NCBI GenBank assembly: GCA_013138805.1
Contig: WTCA01000009.1
Coordinates: 1 to 39,775 of the forward strand
Origin: an archaeon
GTDB taxonomy: Archaea > EX4484-52 > GLR71
Direction: 5' to 3'
DNA: 39,775 nt
The position numbers and the translations under genes are program-made. Numbering within the stretch: the first letter of the stretch is position 1; each line of letters begins with the position of its first letter. This document shows, piece by piece, positions 8,319 through 16,089 of the stretch. A model generated the notes under the pieces. It saw only the letters and a program-made list of their open reading frames with translations, had not been told where the DNA came from and did no database searches.

Positions 8319-9446
8319 ATGGAAAGTGCATCGTCCGGACATGAATTCCTTTTCGGCGACGGCACGCACTGCAGCACACTTAGATGTATGATAAACAAAC
8401 TGAAATCGTCCGATGACAATACAATCGAGCCATACATAAAAAGAGGCGACATCTCAAGATGGATACGCGATGCCCTCTCAAAAAAAGATCTTGCATCGCA
8501 GATAAAGAGTGCAAAAGACAGGAAATCAATAATAAAGAAAATACAGCATCATATTGAAGAAAAGAAAGGTAATGTTATGAAAGACATGTACAAAGATGAC
8601 CTTCTTGCACCGGGACACAGGACCTGTGCTGGATGCGGCGCAGCGATTGCTGCAAGGCAGATGCTCAAGGCATTAGGAAAAAATGTAGTCATCTGCAACG
8701 CCACAGGCTGCCTTGAGGTCACAACATCCCAGTACCCCTTGACATCCTGGAAAGTTCCATGGATACATGTCACTTTCGAGAACGCAGCATCAGTAGCGTC
8801 AGGCGTGAGAGAAGCTCTTGATGCGCAGGGAAAAGAGGATGTCACAGTTGTTGCAATTGGCGGTGATGGCGGCATGATTGATATCGGTTTCCGCGCATTT
8901 TCAGGCGCCCTTGAGAGAGGTCACAACATTCTTGTCATCTGCTATGACAATGAGGCATACATGAACACAGGTGTCCAGAGATCAGGCGCAACGCCCTGGC
9001 AGGCATCTACAAGCACAACACCTGCTGGTAAGGAAAGCAAGGGAAAAGAGCAGTGGAAAAAGGACGTGCCGACAATAGCGGCAGCGCATCATATACCCTA
9101 TGTGGCAACAGCTTCAATTGGATACCCTAAAGATCTTGAAAAAAAGATAAAAAAAGCCTTGTCAATAAAAGGTCCTAAATATATTCATATACACAGCCCA
9201 TGCCCTGTCGGCTGGAACTATGACTCAAGCAAGACAATAGAGATAGCAAAAGACGCGGTGGAGAGCAGGATGTGGGCTCTTTTTGAGATTGAAGACGGAA
9301 AGAAGACCCTGACTCATACGCCAAAAGGCATACCTGTCTCAAAGTACCTTAAGTCCCAAAAAAGGTTCCGCCACCTCACAGACAGCGACATAAAGGAATA
9401 CCAGAGGCGCATCGATGAGTCTTTCAAAAAGGAATTTGGTACTTAG
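8319..9446 (+). CDS. porB: POR beta subunit with a DUF5752-like N-terminal extension
   Basis: From residue 87 onward the protein is an ordinary POR beta subunit. It has [22 protein letters not shown], the thiamine-diphosphate motif [11 protein letters not shown] ending in [11 protein letters not shown], and a late CPVGW. Beta subunits are normally about 290 residues, which is exactly the length from the internal ATG at 8577 (289 aa). The extra 86 N-terminal residues include [19 protein letters not shown] and [21 protein letters not shown], a pattern like the small helical DUF5752 domain. Both possible starts have a Shine-Dalgarno of the same type (AGGTATTGTT before 8319, AGGTAATGTT before 8577), so two isoforms may be made. 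Translation without the extension would give the standard enzyme. Confidence 0.92.
   Translation: MESASSGHEFLFGDGTHCSTLRCMINKLKSSDDNTIEPYIKRGDISRWIRDALSKKDLASQIKSAKDRKSIIKKIQHHIEEKKGNVMKDMYKDDLLAPGHRTCAGCGAAIAARQMLKALGKNVVICNATGCLEVTTSQYPLTSWKVPWIHVTFENAASVASGVREALDAQGKEDVTVVAIGGDGGMIDIGFRAFSGALERGHNILVICYDNEAYMNTGVQRSGATPWQASTSTTPAGKESKGKEQWKKDVPTIAAAHHIPYVATASIGYPKDLEKKIKKALSIKGPKYIHIHSPCPVGWNYDSSKTIEIAKDAVESRMWALFEIEDGKKTLTHTPKGIPVSKYLKSQKRFRHLTDSDIKEYQRRIDESFKKEFGT
8567..8579 (+). promoter_or_regulatory. internal Shine-Dalgarno and second start codon of porB
   Basis: AGGTAAT lies just upstream of the in-frame ATG at 8577, where the normal POR beta subunit begins. Its sequence and spacing are almost the same as for the upstream start at 8319 (AGGTATT, then GTT, then ATG). 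This decides neither start alone and suggests internal initiation. Confidence 0.5.
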
Positions 9447-9459
9447 CAAAGGTGTTTTC

Positions 9460-9801
9460 ATGTCAGATATGGTTTCCGGTTTTTCAAGAGAAAATCCGCA
9501 AGATAATATAGTCTCCGAGCTTCGTCTTCTCCTGTCAAAGAATAAGCAGCTGGTAGAGCTTATGCATCGCAAGTTCGCTCTTGACCTGGAGCGTGAGAAC
9601 ATATTCAAGCAGAAAGATGAAAGATATAGTGAAGTCATCACCCGTTTTGAAAAGATGAAAGATGAGATGGATGTATATGACAAAAAATTCTCAAATGTGA
9701 TTCATGTCCTGAAGATATTGACAGACACGATTAAAAATGAGGTCAAGATAGACCGCAATGAGATGGATGAGAAGATCTCAGATATATTCAAGCAGCTATG
9801 A
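9460..9801 (+). CDS. small coiled-coil protein downstream of POR
   Basis: The 113-residue hydrophilic product is predicted to be almost entirely helical, with heptad patterns from about residue 20 to the end (for example LVELMHRKFALDLERENIF and ITRFEKMKDEMDVYDKKF). I set the start at ATG 9460 because AAAGGTGTTTTC directly precedes it. The ORF track start at 9415 lies inside porB and has no such signal. It is probably the last gene of the POR operon, 13 nt after porB. No family is recognised, and it could be a scaffold or regulatory coiled coil. Its 3' end overlaps the convergent gene at 9788 by 14 bp. Confidence 0.65.
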   Translation: MSDMVSGFSRENPQDNIVSELRLLLSKNKQLVELMHRKFALDLERENIFKQKDERYSEVITRFEKMKDEMDVYDKKFSNVIHVLKILTDTIKNEVKIDRNEMDEKISDIFKQL

Positions 9802-10444
9802 AAGTCATCAGAAATCTTTCAGTAATGCTCATCTTTTTTCTTTCAAAACCCATATCCTCAAGTGTTTCTGTAAAGTCCAAAGCATATCCCATAAGCTCAC
9901 TCCTTGTCGTGCATATGCCGCATGCGCATACTTCCCATTCATTCAGTCCAAGAGCGATGAGTATACGGCGCACTATGCTTTCCCTGTCTTTCACAAACTC
10001 ATCCCCTACATCCCTCTCAAATTTCTGGTGGCATTTGTAATATTCCTCTTTCTGCACCCTGTGCCAGAAAACTTTAGAGTCAAAGAAGTAATGTGATGCC
10101 ACACCGATAGCATACCATTTTTCGCAGCCGTCCTTGCTTTTGGATATCTCAAGCCATTCTTTTTCTTTTTCATATGTAGGGCATTCATCTTTTGTAGGGC
10201 ACTGCCACAGCCCCTCGTCGCTTTCAGGACATTCTTCAGACAGATTATAGCAGTGATGATAGAAATTGTCCCTAAATACCTTGTCGGGAACGATTGATCC
10301 GTTTTTTATCTCATCAAAACATCCGCATCCAAAATCAATACAGACCTGTTCCACAAGCGCTTCATGCGTATCCCAGTCCCATGCATATCCTGGCTGTACC
10401 ATGATCAACAGGATTGCCAGCATGATAAAAATGTTCCGCTTCAT
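9788..10444 (-). CDS. secreted zinc-dependent phospholipase C-like protein
   Basis: A signal peptide (residues 1-21, cleavage after GYA) leaves a mature N-terminal Trp, as in zinc phospholipases C and S1/P1 nucleases, where Trp1 is a zinc ligand. The mature protein reads WDWDTHEALVEQV, then NFYHHCYN, and ASHYFFDSKVFWH. The last motif places His, Asp and His at the 0/+4/+10 spacing of the PLC zinc ligands His118, Asp122 and His128. These features support a metal-dependent phosphoesterase acting outside the cell on lipids or nucleic acid. The mature region has many cysteines (about a dozen), probably disulfides. A TATA-like CTATAAATATT lies about 25 nt upstream of the ATG, and AAAAGGAT acts as a possible Shine-Dalgarno. 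Confidence 0.6.
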   Translation of the reverse strand: MKRNIFIMLAILLIMVQPGYAWDWDTHEALVEQVCIDFGCGCFDEIKNGSIVPDKVFRDNFYHHCYNLSEECPESDEGLWQCPTKDECPTYEKEKEWLEISKSKDGCEKWYAIGVASHYFFDSKVFWHRVQKEEYYKCHQKFERDVGDEFVKDRESIVRRILIALGLNEWEVCACGICTTRSELMGYALDFTETLEDMGFERKKMSITERFLMTFIAA

Positions 10445-10783
10445 ATCCTTTTTTCGTTCTTGTCAATATTTATAGATGCTCTCACACCTGCGGTGGTTAT
10501 TCCTACATCTCTAACTTTTTGTGAGACTTGACAATATAATATTATAGTATAATATTGTTATACTACTACACTTTTAGTCTATTATATTAATATACTGAAA
10601 TATTACTACACTTGTATTATATTATATAAACATAAAAATATAGAACAATATGAATATCAAATCATAATAGTATACAATCATACAAACACAAAGCTATAAT
10701 ATTATATAAAATATCTCATTATAAAACCATATTCTTATAAAAACACATATCCTTTATATCTTTAAGAAAATTCAATATTCTTT
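10445..10783. other. 339-bp AT-rich intergenic region with palindromes and repeats
   Basis: I see no credible gene in this stretch. It holds a 28-bp imperfect palindrome at 10531-10558, the 12-bp palindrome TATAATATTATA twice (10535-10546 and 10695-10706), and the direct repeat TACTACACTT twice (10564-10573 and 10604-10613, 40 bp apart). It lies between divergent genes, so part of it is promoter. The rest is unexplained. Confidence 0.6.
10531..10558. repeat. 28-bp imperfect palindrome
   Basis: Each half begins ACAATAT and the two arms match at 12 of 14 positions. It is very AT-rich and sits in the divergent promoter region upstream of the secreted PLC-like gene and the tRNA methyltransferase gene. 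It could be a protein-binding site or a DNA-unwinding element. Confidence 0.45.
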
Positions 10784-11755
10784 ATGAGATACATTATACT
10801 CCTGTCCGGCGAAAACATACCTCTTGCACGAGCTGAACTCAAAAGCATCATTGAAGCACAGGGATCAAGTATAGAGATAGTGCAGGACTTTACCCGCCTT
10901 TTAATGATAGATACAGACAAAAAGATAGATCTTTCCGGCTGTGCCATGGTCACAGAAGCAAGCAGGTTCTTGTCTGATATCGATTATATAGAGTCAATAG
11001 ATTTCGCCCCATACAGGAATATCCCTATAAATGTGAGAGTTATCAGGCATGAATCAGCTAAAGATATTGATGTGATGAAAATTGAAAGGAGGATCGGTCA
11101 CCTGTTTTATACAAAAGGCGCAAAGATTGATCTTGACTGCCCGGAAAAGAGGATACGCCTGTATATCGGAGACGGATGGTCTTATGCAGGAGAACTCATG
11201 TTCTTATCTTCAAAGGAATTCGCAAAGAGAAAAGCATCATTGAGACCGTTCCACATGCCGGTATCTCTTGACCCAAAAGTTGCAAGAACAATAATCAACC
11301 TTGCAGGAGCAAAAGCAGGAGACAGCATCCTTGACCCCTTTGCCGGCACAGGCGGTATCCTGATTGAGGCAGGCCTTCTGAAATGCAGAATTTTCGGCAT
11401 CGATATAGACAAAAAGATGGTTGACGGCACAATAACAAACCTTAAGCATTACAATATATCCAATTCTATGATAAAGGAAGGCGACGCCTTTGACGTAAGG
11501 CAGATGTTCGGCGAGAGCTTTGATGCTATAGTCACCGACTTCCCATACGGCAGGAACACAAAAGACGCTGATGTAAGAAATATAGCAGAGCGATTCCTTG
11601 AATACGCGCCCTCTATCATAAAGAAAGGAAAATACATAGTTGCTGCATCCAATTTCTCAGACCTCAAGATACCGGACAATCTAAAGCTCAAGAACCTTTT
11701 CGAGATATACATCCACAAATCCATGAGTAAGTGGATCTATGTGCTGAAAGCATGA
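10784..11755 (+). CDS. THUMP-domain tRNA guanosine-N2 methyltransferase (Trm-G10/Trm11-like)
   Basis: The 323-residue protein has an N-terminal ferredoxin-like/THUMP region (residues 1-130) and a C-terminal Rossmann methyltransferase domain. The SAM site is SILDPFAGTGGILIEAGLL, followed by IFGIDIDKKMVDGTITNL and a GDAFDVR segment. The catalytic motif reads TDFPYGRNTK, where the family usually has DPPYG. Archaeal members methylate G10 of tRNA to m2G or m2,2G. The length and domain order match that family better than rRNA methyltransferases. The start ATG is 25-30 nt downstream of a TATA-like CTTTATATC, so a leaderless mRNA is likely. Confidence 0.88.
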   Translation: MRYIILLSGENIPLARAELKSIIEAQGSSIEIVQDFTRLLMIDTDKKIDLSGCAMVTEASRFLSDIDYIESIDFAPYRNIPINVRVIRHESAKDIDVMKIERRIGHLFYTKGAKIDLDCPEKRIRLYIGDGWSYAGELMFLSSKEFAKRKASLRPFHMPVSLDPKVARTIINLAGAKAGDSILDPFAGTGGILIEAGLLKCRIFGIDIDKKMVDGTITNLKHYNISNSMIKEGDAFDVRQMFGESFDAIVTDFPYGRNTKDADVRNIAERFLEYAPSIIKKGKYIVAASNFSDLKIPDNLKLKNLFEIYIHKSMSKWIYVLKA

Positions 11756-11807
11756 ACAACATTTAAATACTTTTTCTATCTTAATTATCTTTGTGTGGTG
11801 AAATAAT

Positions 11808-12740
11808 ATGGGTAATGGGAATACTAATACTGGTTTTGTTGAAGCCTTAGATACAAAAAAAGGATTGCAAGTGGCCGAAGAAGCAGATTTTATGTGTGAT
11901 TGTCTTGAATATTATGGGATTGATCTAATAAATGGCGGCACATCAGCCGATAATATACTTGAAAGCCTTTTCGATAGGCGTTATTGTACTCCTATTGATA
12001 CTAGTAGATCAGAAAGCGTAGTTGATTATGCTTTAGGGCATGGAATGCTGATAGAGGTCAAAGATACCAAAGCAAAAAACCATTTTCCTGGTCACATAAA
12101 AGTTGGTCCATCAAAGAAGAGGTATACCTATAACTCATTTTGGAATACAGGAATACCTGCAGAATTGTTGGAGTATGGCAACGACAAATCTATCAAGAAG
12201 TCATCGCCAAGGGCACGTATAGATGAGATAAAAGATATGATCAATCTTTCTTACGAAGACCTTGACAAACTACAGGAAGATTATGGTAAACTGATCATTG
12301 GTATTGAAAACCTTCACAGCGAGATTGCAACAAGCGGAAAACCGATTGCCAATAAGCTCAACGGGAAAGGTTTCTATATTAGTTCTGTTGAGGTCGAAAC
12401 AATGGCAAATCAAATAGAACTTGTCAAGAAAGCCAAATCAGTCGTAGGTGATTATAGCAATGATAAGTTGCAGATGATATTAGACCTTGATCCTGAAACT
12501 TTTTCAGATGAATTCTATGATGGTAAACCCAGAACTGGTTATGATGATGTAGGGGTGCAGATGTTATCAGTCCTTGATTCCGAACAATTATCTGATGAAT
12601 CCTATGATGATAAACCCAATGGTGGTTATACGGGTGGCAATCTTTCACAAAAAGATATAAATGCATATAAAACTCATCTTAAAAACCAGAAAGCTGCTGA
12701 AGCCAGAAAAGAATTTTTTAAGTCTGCGATGAATTTATGA
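11808..12740 (+). CDS. protein of unknown function with a tandem 29-residue repeat
   Basis: The 310-residue protein shows no recognised domain. The N-terminal 120 residues include DYALGHGMLIEVKDTKAKN and a Gly/His/Lys-rich stretch. The middle (140-210) looks helical. The C-terminal third contains two copies of a 29-residue unit: one around LDPETFSDEFYDGKPRTGY, the other around LDSEQLSDESYDDKPNGGY. At DNA level this is an 87-bp tandem repeat beginning at 12470 and 12557. GGTGAAATAAT before the ATG is a Shine-Dalgarno candidate, and ATTTAAATAC about 45 nt upstream is a TATA candidate. It is AT-rich relative to core genes. Confidence 0.6.
   Translation: MGNGNTNTGFVEALDTKKGLQVAEEADFMCDCLEYYGIDLINGGTSADNILESLFDRRYCTPIDTSRSESVVDYALGHGMLIEVKDTKAKNHFPGHIKVGPSKKRYTYNSFWNTGIPAELLEYGNDKSIKKSSPRARIDEIKDMINLSYEDLDKLQEDYGKLIIGIENLHSEIATSGKPIANKLNGKGFYISSVEVETMANQIELVKKAKSVVGDYSNDKLQMILDLDPETFSDEFYDGKPRTGYDDVGVQMLSVLDSEQLSDESYDDKPNGGYTGGNLSQKDINAYKTHLKNQKAAEARKEFFKSAMNL
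12470..12643 (+). repeat. two tandem 87-bp units inside the coding region
   Basis: Both units start GCAGATG(A/T)TAT and continue with CCTTGAT. They are divergent but clearly related, and keep the reading frame (29 codons each). They encode an acidic, Tyr/Gly/Pro-containing linker-like segment. Confidence 0.6.
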
Positions 12741-12771
12741 AAGACATCCTAAAAAACAGCCCTAAAAAAAC

Positions 12772-12924
12772 TCACTTAAAGAACAGAAAATACCAAATCA
12801 AAGTGCTTGCCGCAAAAAGAACAATCTGAGAGACAATTATCTTTTTAGGCGTCCTGACAATCCAGTTGACAAACTCCTTTGAACCTTCTTTCTTGCAGAA
12901 CTTCAAAAAATCAACAATGCCCAT
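12772..12924 (-). CDS. 50-residue single-pass membrane protein coupled to the methylthiotransferase gene
   Basis: This gene is too short for the ORF track. From ATG at 12924 the minus strand encodes MGIVDFLKFCKKEG..., a basic amphipathic N-terminal half with FVNWIVRTPKKI, and then a hydrophobic helix SQIVLFAASTLIWYFLFF ending in Lys. The start lies one nucleotide after the TGA of the methylthiotransferase gene, with AGGATTTGAT ahead of it, so it is probably translated from the same mRNA. The topology (cytoplasmic N-terminus, C-terminal anchor) superficially resembles SecE/Sec61-gamma, but I do not see the conserved SecE pattern. Function unknown. Confidence 0.6.
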   Translation of the reverse strand: MGIVDFLKFCKKEGSKEFVNWIVRTPKKIIVSQIVLFAASTLIWYFLFFK

Positions 12925-12925
12925 A

Positions 12926-14191
12926 TCAAATCCTTCTCCCTATAAGATAGCCTTTCCTTGCCTCAACAATCTCAACATCAACAAATTTTCCTAACTGCCC
13001 GTCATCAACAACTACCTGTTTGTATGCAAAGTTCCTGCCTAAAATACCGCCTTTTTCTCCTTTTTCAGACAATAAAACAGGACCTTTCCATCCGACCCAC
13101 TTCTCGTTCCTTTCAATGCATGCCGCATCAACAGCATCAGTAAGCAGCTTTGACCGCCTCTTGACATCATTGCCGTCCACCTGATCCATCTTCGCAGCGC
13201 GTGTCAGAGGCCGTATACCATATCTGGATATATTTACAATATCAGGCTTATATGTATTCACAAAATCCAGCGACTTCTGAAACTGCTCTTCAGTCTCGCC
13301 CGGGAATCCGACTATGATATCTGTGGAAAATGTGATATCAGGTATAGCTTTCTTAAACCTGTCTATAATCTCTCCCGCTTCTTCAATTGTGTACCTGCGA
13401 TTCATATTCTTAAGCACTTCATCAGACCCTGACTGTATCGGCATGTGTAGGAACTTATACATCTTATCGCTTGAAAATGAGATTATCAGGTCACCGGCAA
13501 TACCGCGCACATGATCCGGGTTCATCATGCCTATCCTTATCCTGAAATCACCGTCAATCGCAGTAACTTTCCTGAGAAGTGCAGGAAGTTTCACGCCTGT
13601 GTCAAACCCGTAGCATCCGGTATCCTGCGCAGTCAGCCATATCTCTTTGCACCCGTCCTTTACAGCCTGCCTGACATCATCCACAATACTGTTGACCGGA
13701 AATGATCTCAAAGCACCCTTGGCGCTCCTTACGATGCAGTATGCGCAGTCCCCAAGGCATCCTGTAGCAATCTGCGTTATGTTTATCATAGGGTTAATTC
13801 TTGTCTTCGGCAGGCATACCATATCAGTCGGATCGCTCTCAATAATCACAACTCTTTCATCAGCCTCAATCCTGCGGACTATATTTTTTATCCTGCCTAT
13901 CTCGTTCAGCCCGATGATAGAAGCTTCAGGATGCATTTCCTCAATCCTGTCCTTCTGAACCTCGCTCATGCATCCGGTAACAAGTATTTTTTTAGAGCTG
14001 TACCTCAGCTTCTCAAGCCTTCTGACTATTTTTCTCTCCGTCTGTATCTTGACAGTGCATGTATTGATGATTATCATGTCTGCATTTTCTTCAGAAGTCA
14101 GTGTATGCCCCGATTCGGATAGAAGCCCGCCCATTATCTCAGAATTTGACTGGTTTGCCGAGCATCCGTATGTCTCAATAAATATGTTCAT
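12926..14191 (-). CDS. tRNA (t6A37) methylthiotransferase, archaeal/eukaryotic MtaB type
   Basis: This radical-SAM enzyme adds a methylthio group to t6A at position 37 of tRNAs reading ANN codons, giving ms2t6A. The N-terminal UPF0004 domain starts IFIETYGCSANQSNSEIM and supplies cysteines for the second Fe-S cluster, as do NTCTVK and TGCMSE. The radical-SAM motif is CLGDCAYC (CxxxCxxC), and IIVGFPGETEEQF lies in the barrel. The C-terminal TRAM domain (about 360-421) is present. The length of 421 residues is normal. It is related to human CDKAL1. The 50-residue membrane protein gene follows directly. Confidence 0.92.
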   Translation of the reverse strand: MNIFIETYGCSANQSNSEIMGGLLSESGHTLTSEENADMIIINTCTVKIQTERKIVRRLEKLRYSSKKILVTGCMSEVQKDRIEEMHPEASIIGLNEIGRIKNIVRRIEADERVVIIESDPTDMVCLPKTRINPMINITQIATGCLGDCAYCIVRSAKGALRSFPVNSIVDDVRQAVKDGCKEIWLTAQDTGCYGFDTGVKLPALLRKVTAIDGDFRIRIGMMNPDHVRGIAGDLIISFSSDKMYKFLHMPIQSGSDEVLKNMNRRYTIEEAGEIIDRFKKAIPDITFSTDIIVGFPGETEEQFQKSLDFVNTYKPDIVNISRYGIRPLTRAAKMDQVDGNDVKRRSKLLTDAVDAACIERNEKWVGWKGPVLLSEKGEKGGILGRNFAYKQVVVDDGQLGKFVDVEIVEARKGYLIGRRI

Positions 14192-14281
14192 AGCAATAGA
14201 TTGATAATTAGTCTTTTAAATATATGATTTGTCATTGATAGAAAGTAAGATTATTAAAGATAACTGTTTTTAGCATGAGTT

Positions 14282-15148
14282 ATGATAGACTGCCTTATAG
14301 TGCCATATGGCGCAGATTACAGTGTTAAGACAATTGAACCTGTGCCTGATTATAATATGGGTATTGTGAAATTTGACACTAATGACATATTTGGCTCTCT
14401 TGACAATGTTAATATTTCAATCTTTGATCTTGATGATTATAAGAGCATGAAATTCAACCAAATAATAGGCCCTCTTCGTGAGCATATAAGACAAGAAAAA
14501 CCAAGGCTTATTCTTGGGATGGACTATGGGCTGTCTTATTCCTCAATATCTGCTCTTGACCCGGATAACGTGGTGCATGTTGATTTCCATCATGATACTT
14601 ATGAAGATCCGCCAATAGAATTCCTCGCCTATTCAAACTGGGCGAAAAAGCTTCTTGAAGAAGGTCATGCTTCAAAATGGTTGTGGCTGCATACATCTGA
14701 TTATCCTAATGTCTCAGACAATCCATTCCATATTTCAACATACGGTAGGGTTATAGATTTTGTAAAGTTTTACAATAATGAATTCAATAATAGAAAAGAT
14801 GATGATATACCGTCTGATATGATTGGGTATGCCTTGAATAATCTCATTTCAGGGCAGAACTGGCTTGGATGTGGAAATTTTTACCTTTCTATATGTACAG
14901 ATGGTGTCTATGATTTTAAGGATTTTTCAAATGATTACCGACAGAGGTTGTCTGATTTTTCTTTTGATAGCCTGAAGAGATTATTGATGCTCGGTCCTGG
15001 GTGTGTAGACCTGATGGAATTCAAGAACTCATTTCTAAAGCCGGAGAGTACATCGCGTTTCCTCTCATATCTCCAGGAAATTATCGATCTTCTCGACGCT
15101 CATCCGCCAATATCAAAACCTTTATTAAAATTACAGCAGAACATATGA
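14282..15148 (+). CDS. divergent arginase-fold (ureohydrolase-like, UPF0489-like) protein
   Basis: The 288-residue protein shows a pattern like the arginase/deacetylase fold. PRLILGMDYGLSYSS corresponds to the GGDHS region, VVHVDFHHDTYED carries a DxHxD metal motif, and SICTDGVYDF sits where the family has SxDxDxxDP. The segment YSNWAKKLLEEGHASKWLWLHT resembles the UPF0489 branch. Two expected metal ligands differ (Tyr for His in the first motif, Thr-Asp in the last), so it may bind one metal or be inactive. It precedes a small membrane protein gene by 3 nt, implying an operon. The substrate is unknown and the fold call itself is an inference. Confidence 0.45.
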   Translation: MIDCLIVPYGADYSVKTIEPVPDYNMGIVKFDTNDIFGSLDNVNISIFDLDDYKSMKFNQIIGPLREHIRQEKPRLILGMDYGLSYSSISALDPDNVVHVDFHHDTYEDPPIEFLAYSNWAKKLLEEGHASKWLWLHTSDYPNVSDNPFHISTYGRVIDFVKFYNNEFNNRKDDDIPSDMIGYALNNLISGQNWLGCGNFYLSICTDGVYDFKDFSNDYRQRLSDFSFDSLKRLLMLGPGCVDLMEFKNSFLKPESTSRFLSYLQEIIDLLDAHPPISKPLLKLQQNI

Positions 15149-15151
15149 TTC

Positions 15152-15460
15152 ATGATATGGAAAATCCTAGGCCTTATAGATCTTCTTGCAGGAATCCTTA
15201 TATTGACATCCACAAGGTTCCGGCTTGAAGGAAGCATAATACTTCTTTCGCTTTTGCTTATTGTCCTTGCCAAGGGTGCATGGTCTGTCTGGGGCAGCAT
15301 ATCGGCAGGCATGTATTTCAACTGGCTGGGCTATGTGGATCTTGCAGTATTTTTCCTGCTTTTCATGACCTTTACAGGAAACCCCTTATCAGTCCCTTTC
15401 TTCTTGATGGCGATAATCCTCTTCAAGGCGATATACACCAACATGATAATGTATATCTAG
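15152..15460 (+). CDS. small four-helix membrane protein
   Basis: The 102-residue, strongly hydrophobic product has about four transmembrane helices (near residues 4-20, 27-45, 55-75 and 80-100) and few charges. It has no recognised family and no catalytic residues. It starts three bases after the stop codon of the arginase-like gene on the same strand, so co-expression is likely. The base composition of this gene is less AT-rich than the preceding one. Confidence 0.65.
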   Translation: MIWKILGLIDLLAGILILTSTRFRLEGSIILLSLLLIVLAKGAWSVWGSISAGMYFNWLGYVDLAVFFLLFMTFTGNPLSVPFFLMAIILFKAIYTNMIMYI

Positions 15461-15556
15461 CAAAAGATTATAGCGAAAGAGCAAGTGTTTTCATCAACAG
15501 TTATTGTCACCTGACACATCTATTGATTATATAAAACTAAACCTATAAAATAACAG

Positions 15557-16009
15557 ATGGTAAACATGTTCAATCCATTCAAAAAGATAAAGGATGTCAC
15601 CTACAGCGCATTCTCCCGCCTGGACAGCATCGCAGAAACACCTCTAAGGCTTATCCCTGGATACAGAAGGAAACAGGACGAGATCCTTAAATCTTATTTA
15701 AATCAGTGTCTGAACGGAGATGATCCTGGAACATTTGACACTTTCAAGACAAGTTTTCAATCAAACACAACTAAAAGCACATACATGTTGACAGATACAA
15801 TAGGTGGCTATCTGTCACTTGTGACCTTAAATCCTCTATTTTATTTAGCAGGCAACGCAATCTCTGGCGTTAATCAATACCTAAGAAGCGGCAGGCTTGG
15901 TAAGATTGTAGACTCTATGCCTGACTATGAGAAAGACCGGATGAAGTATATGCTTGATTTAGGTGATATGGTCGGTGTAAAAGATAAGTTGCATGAGCAT
16001 TACTGGTAA
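15557..16009 (+). CDS. protein of unknown function with hydrophobic centre
   Basis: The 150-residue product has a basic N-terminus (FNPFKKIKDV), a region rich in Arg/Lys around 30-45 and one moderately hydrophobic segment, GGYLSLVTLNPLFYLAGNAISG (about 83-104), that could insert in or associate with a membrane. The C-terminus is helical and charged. I recognise no family. The start at 15557 may also be the ATG three codons later. A TATA-like TTATATAAAAC lies about 25 nt upstream. A hairpin begins at its stop codon. Confidence 0.55.
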   Translation: MVNMFNPFKKIKDVTYSAFSRLDSIAETPLRLIPGYRRKQDEILKSYLNQCLNGDDPGTFDTFKTSFQSNTTKSTYMLTDTIGGYLSLVTLNPLFYLAGNAISGVNQYLRSGRLGKIVDSMPDYEKDRMKYMLDLGDMVGVKDKLHEHYW

Positions 16010-16025
16010 TCTTCATTGAAGATTA
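16007..16025 (+). terminator. hairpin at the 3' end of the 15557-16009 gene
   Basis: TAATCTTCATTGAAGATTA forms an 8-bp stem with a 3-nt loop, includes the stop codon, and is followed by a T-rich stretch (TTTCTTTGCACATTTTT). Archaeal termination depends mainly on T-tracts, so the hairpin may protect the 3' end or assist termination. Confidence 0.4.
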
Positions 16026-16089
16026 TTTCTTTGCACATTTTTAAGCAAAAAACCACAAAATTGGAGACATTTATATATTTAATGGATTA

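Noticed and set aside
10445-10783. Replication origin call for the AT-rich region
   Set aside because: No origin recognition boxes could be identified and no cdc6/orc1 gene is in the window. AT-rich repeats alone are not sufficient.
12772-12924. Assignment of the 50-residue membrane protein as SecE/Sec61-gamma
   Set aside because: Topology is similar, but the conserved SecE sequence pattern before and within the helix is not evident.
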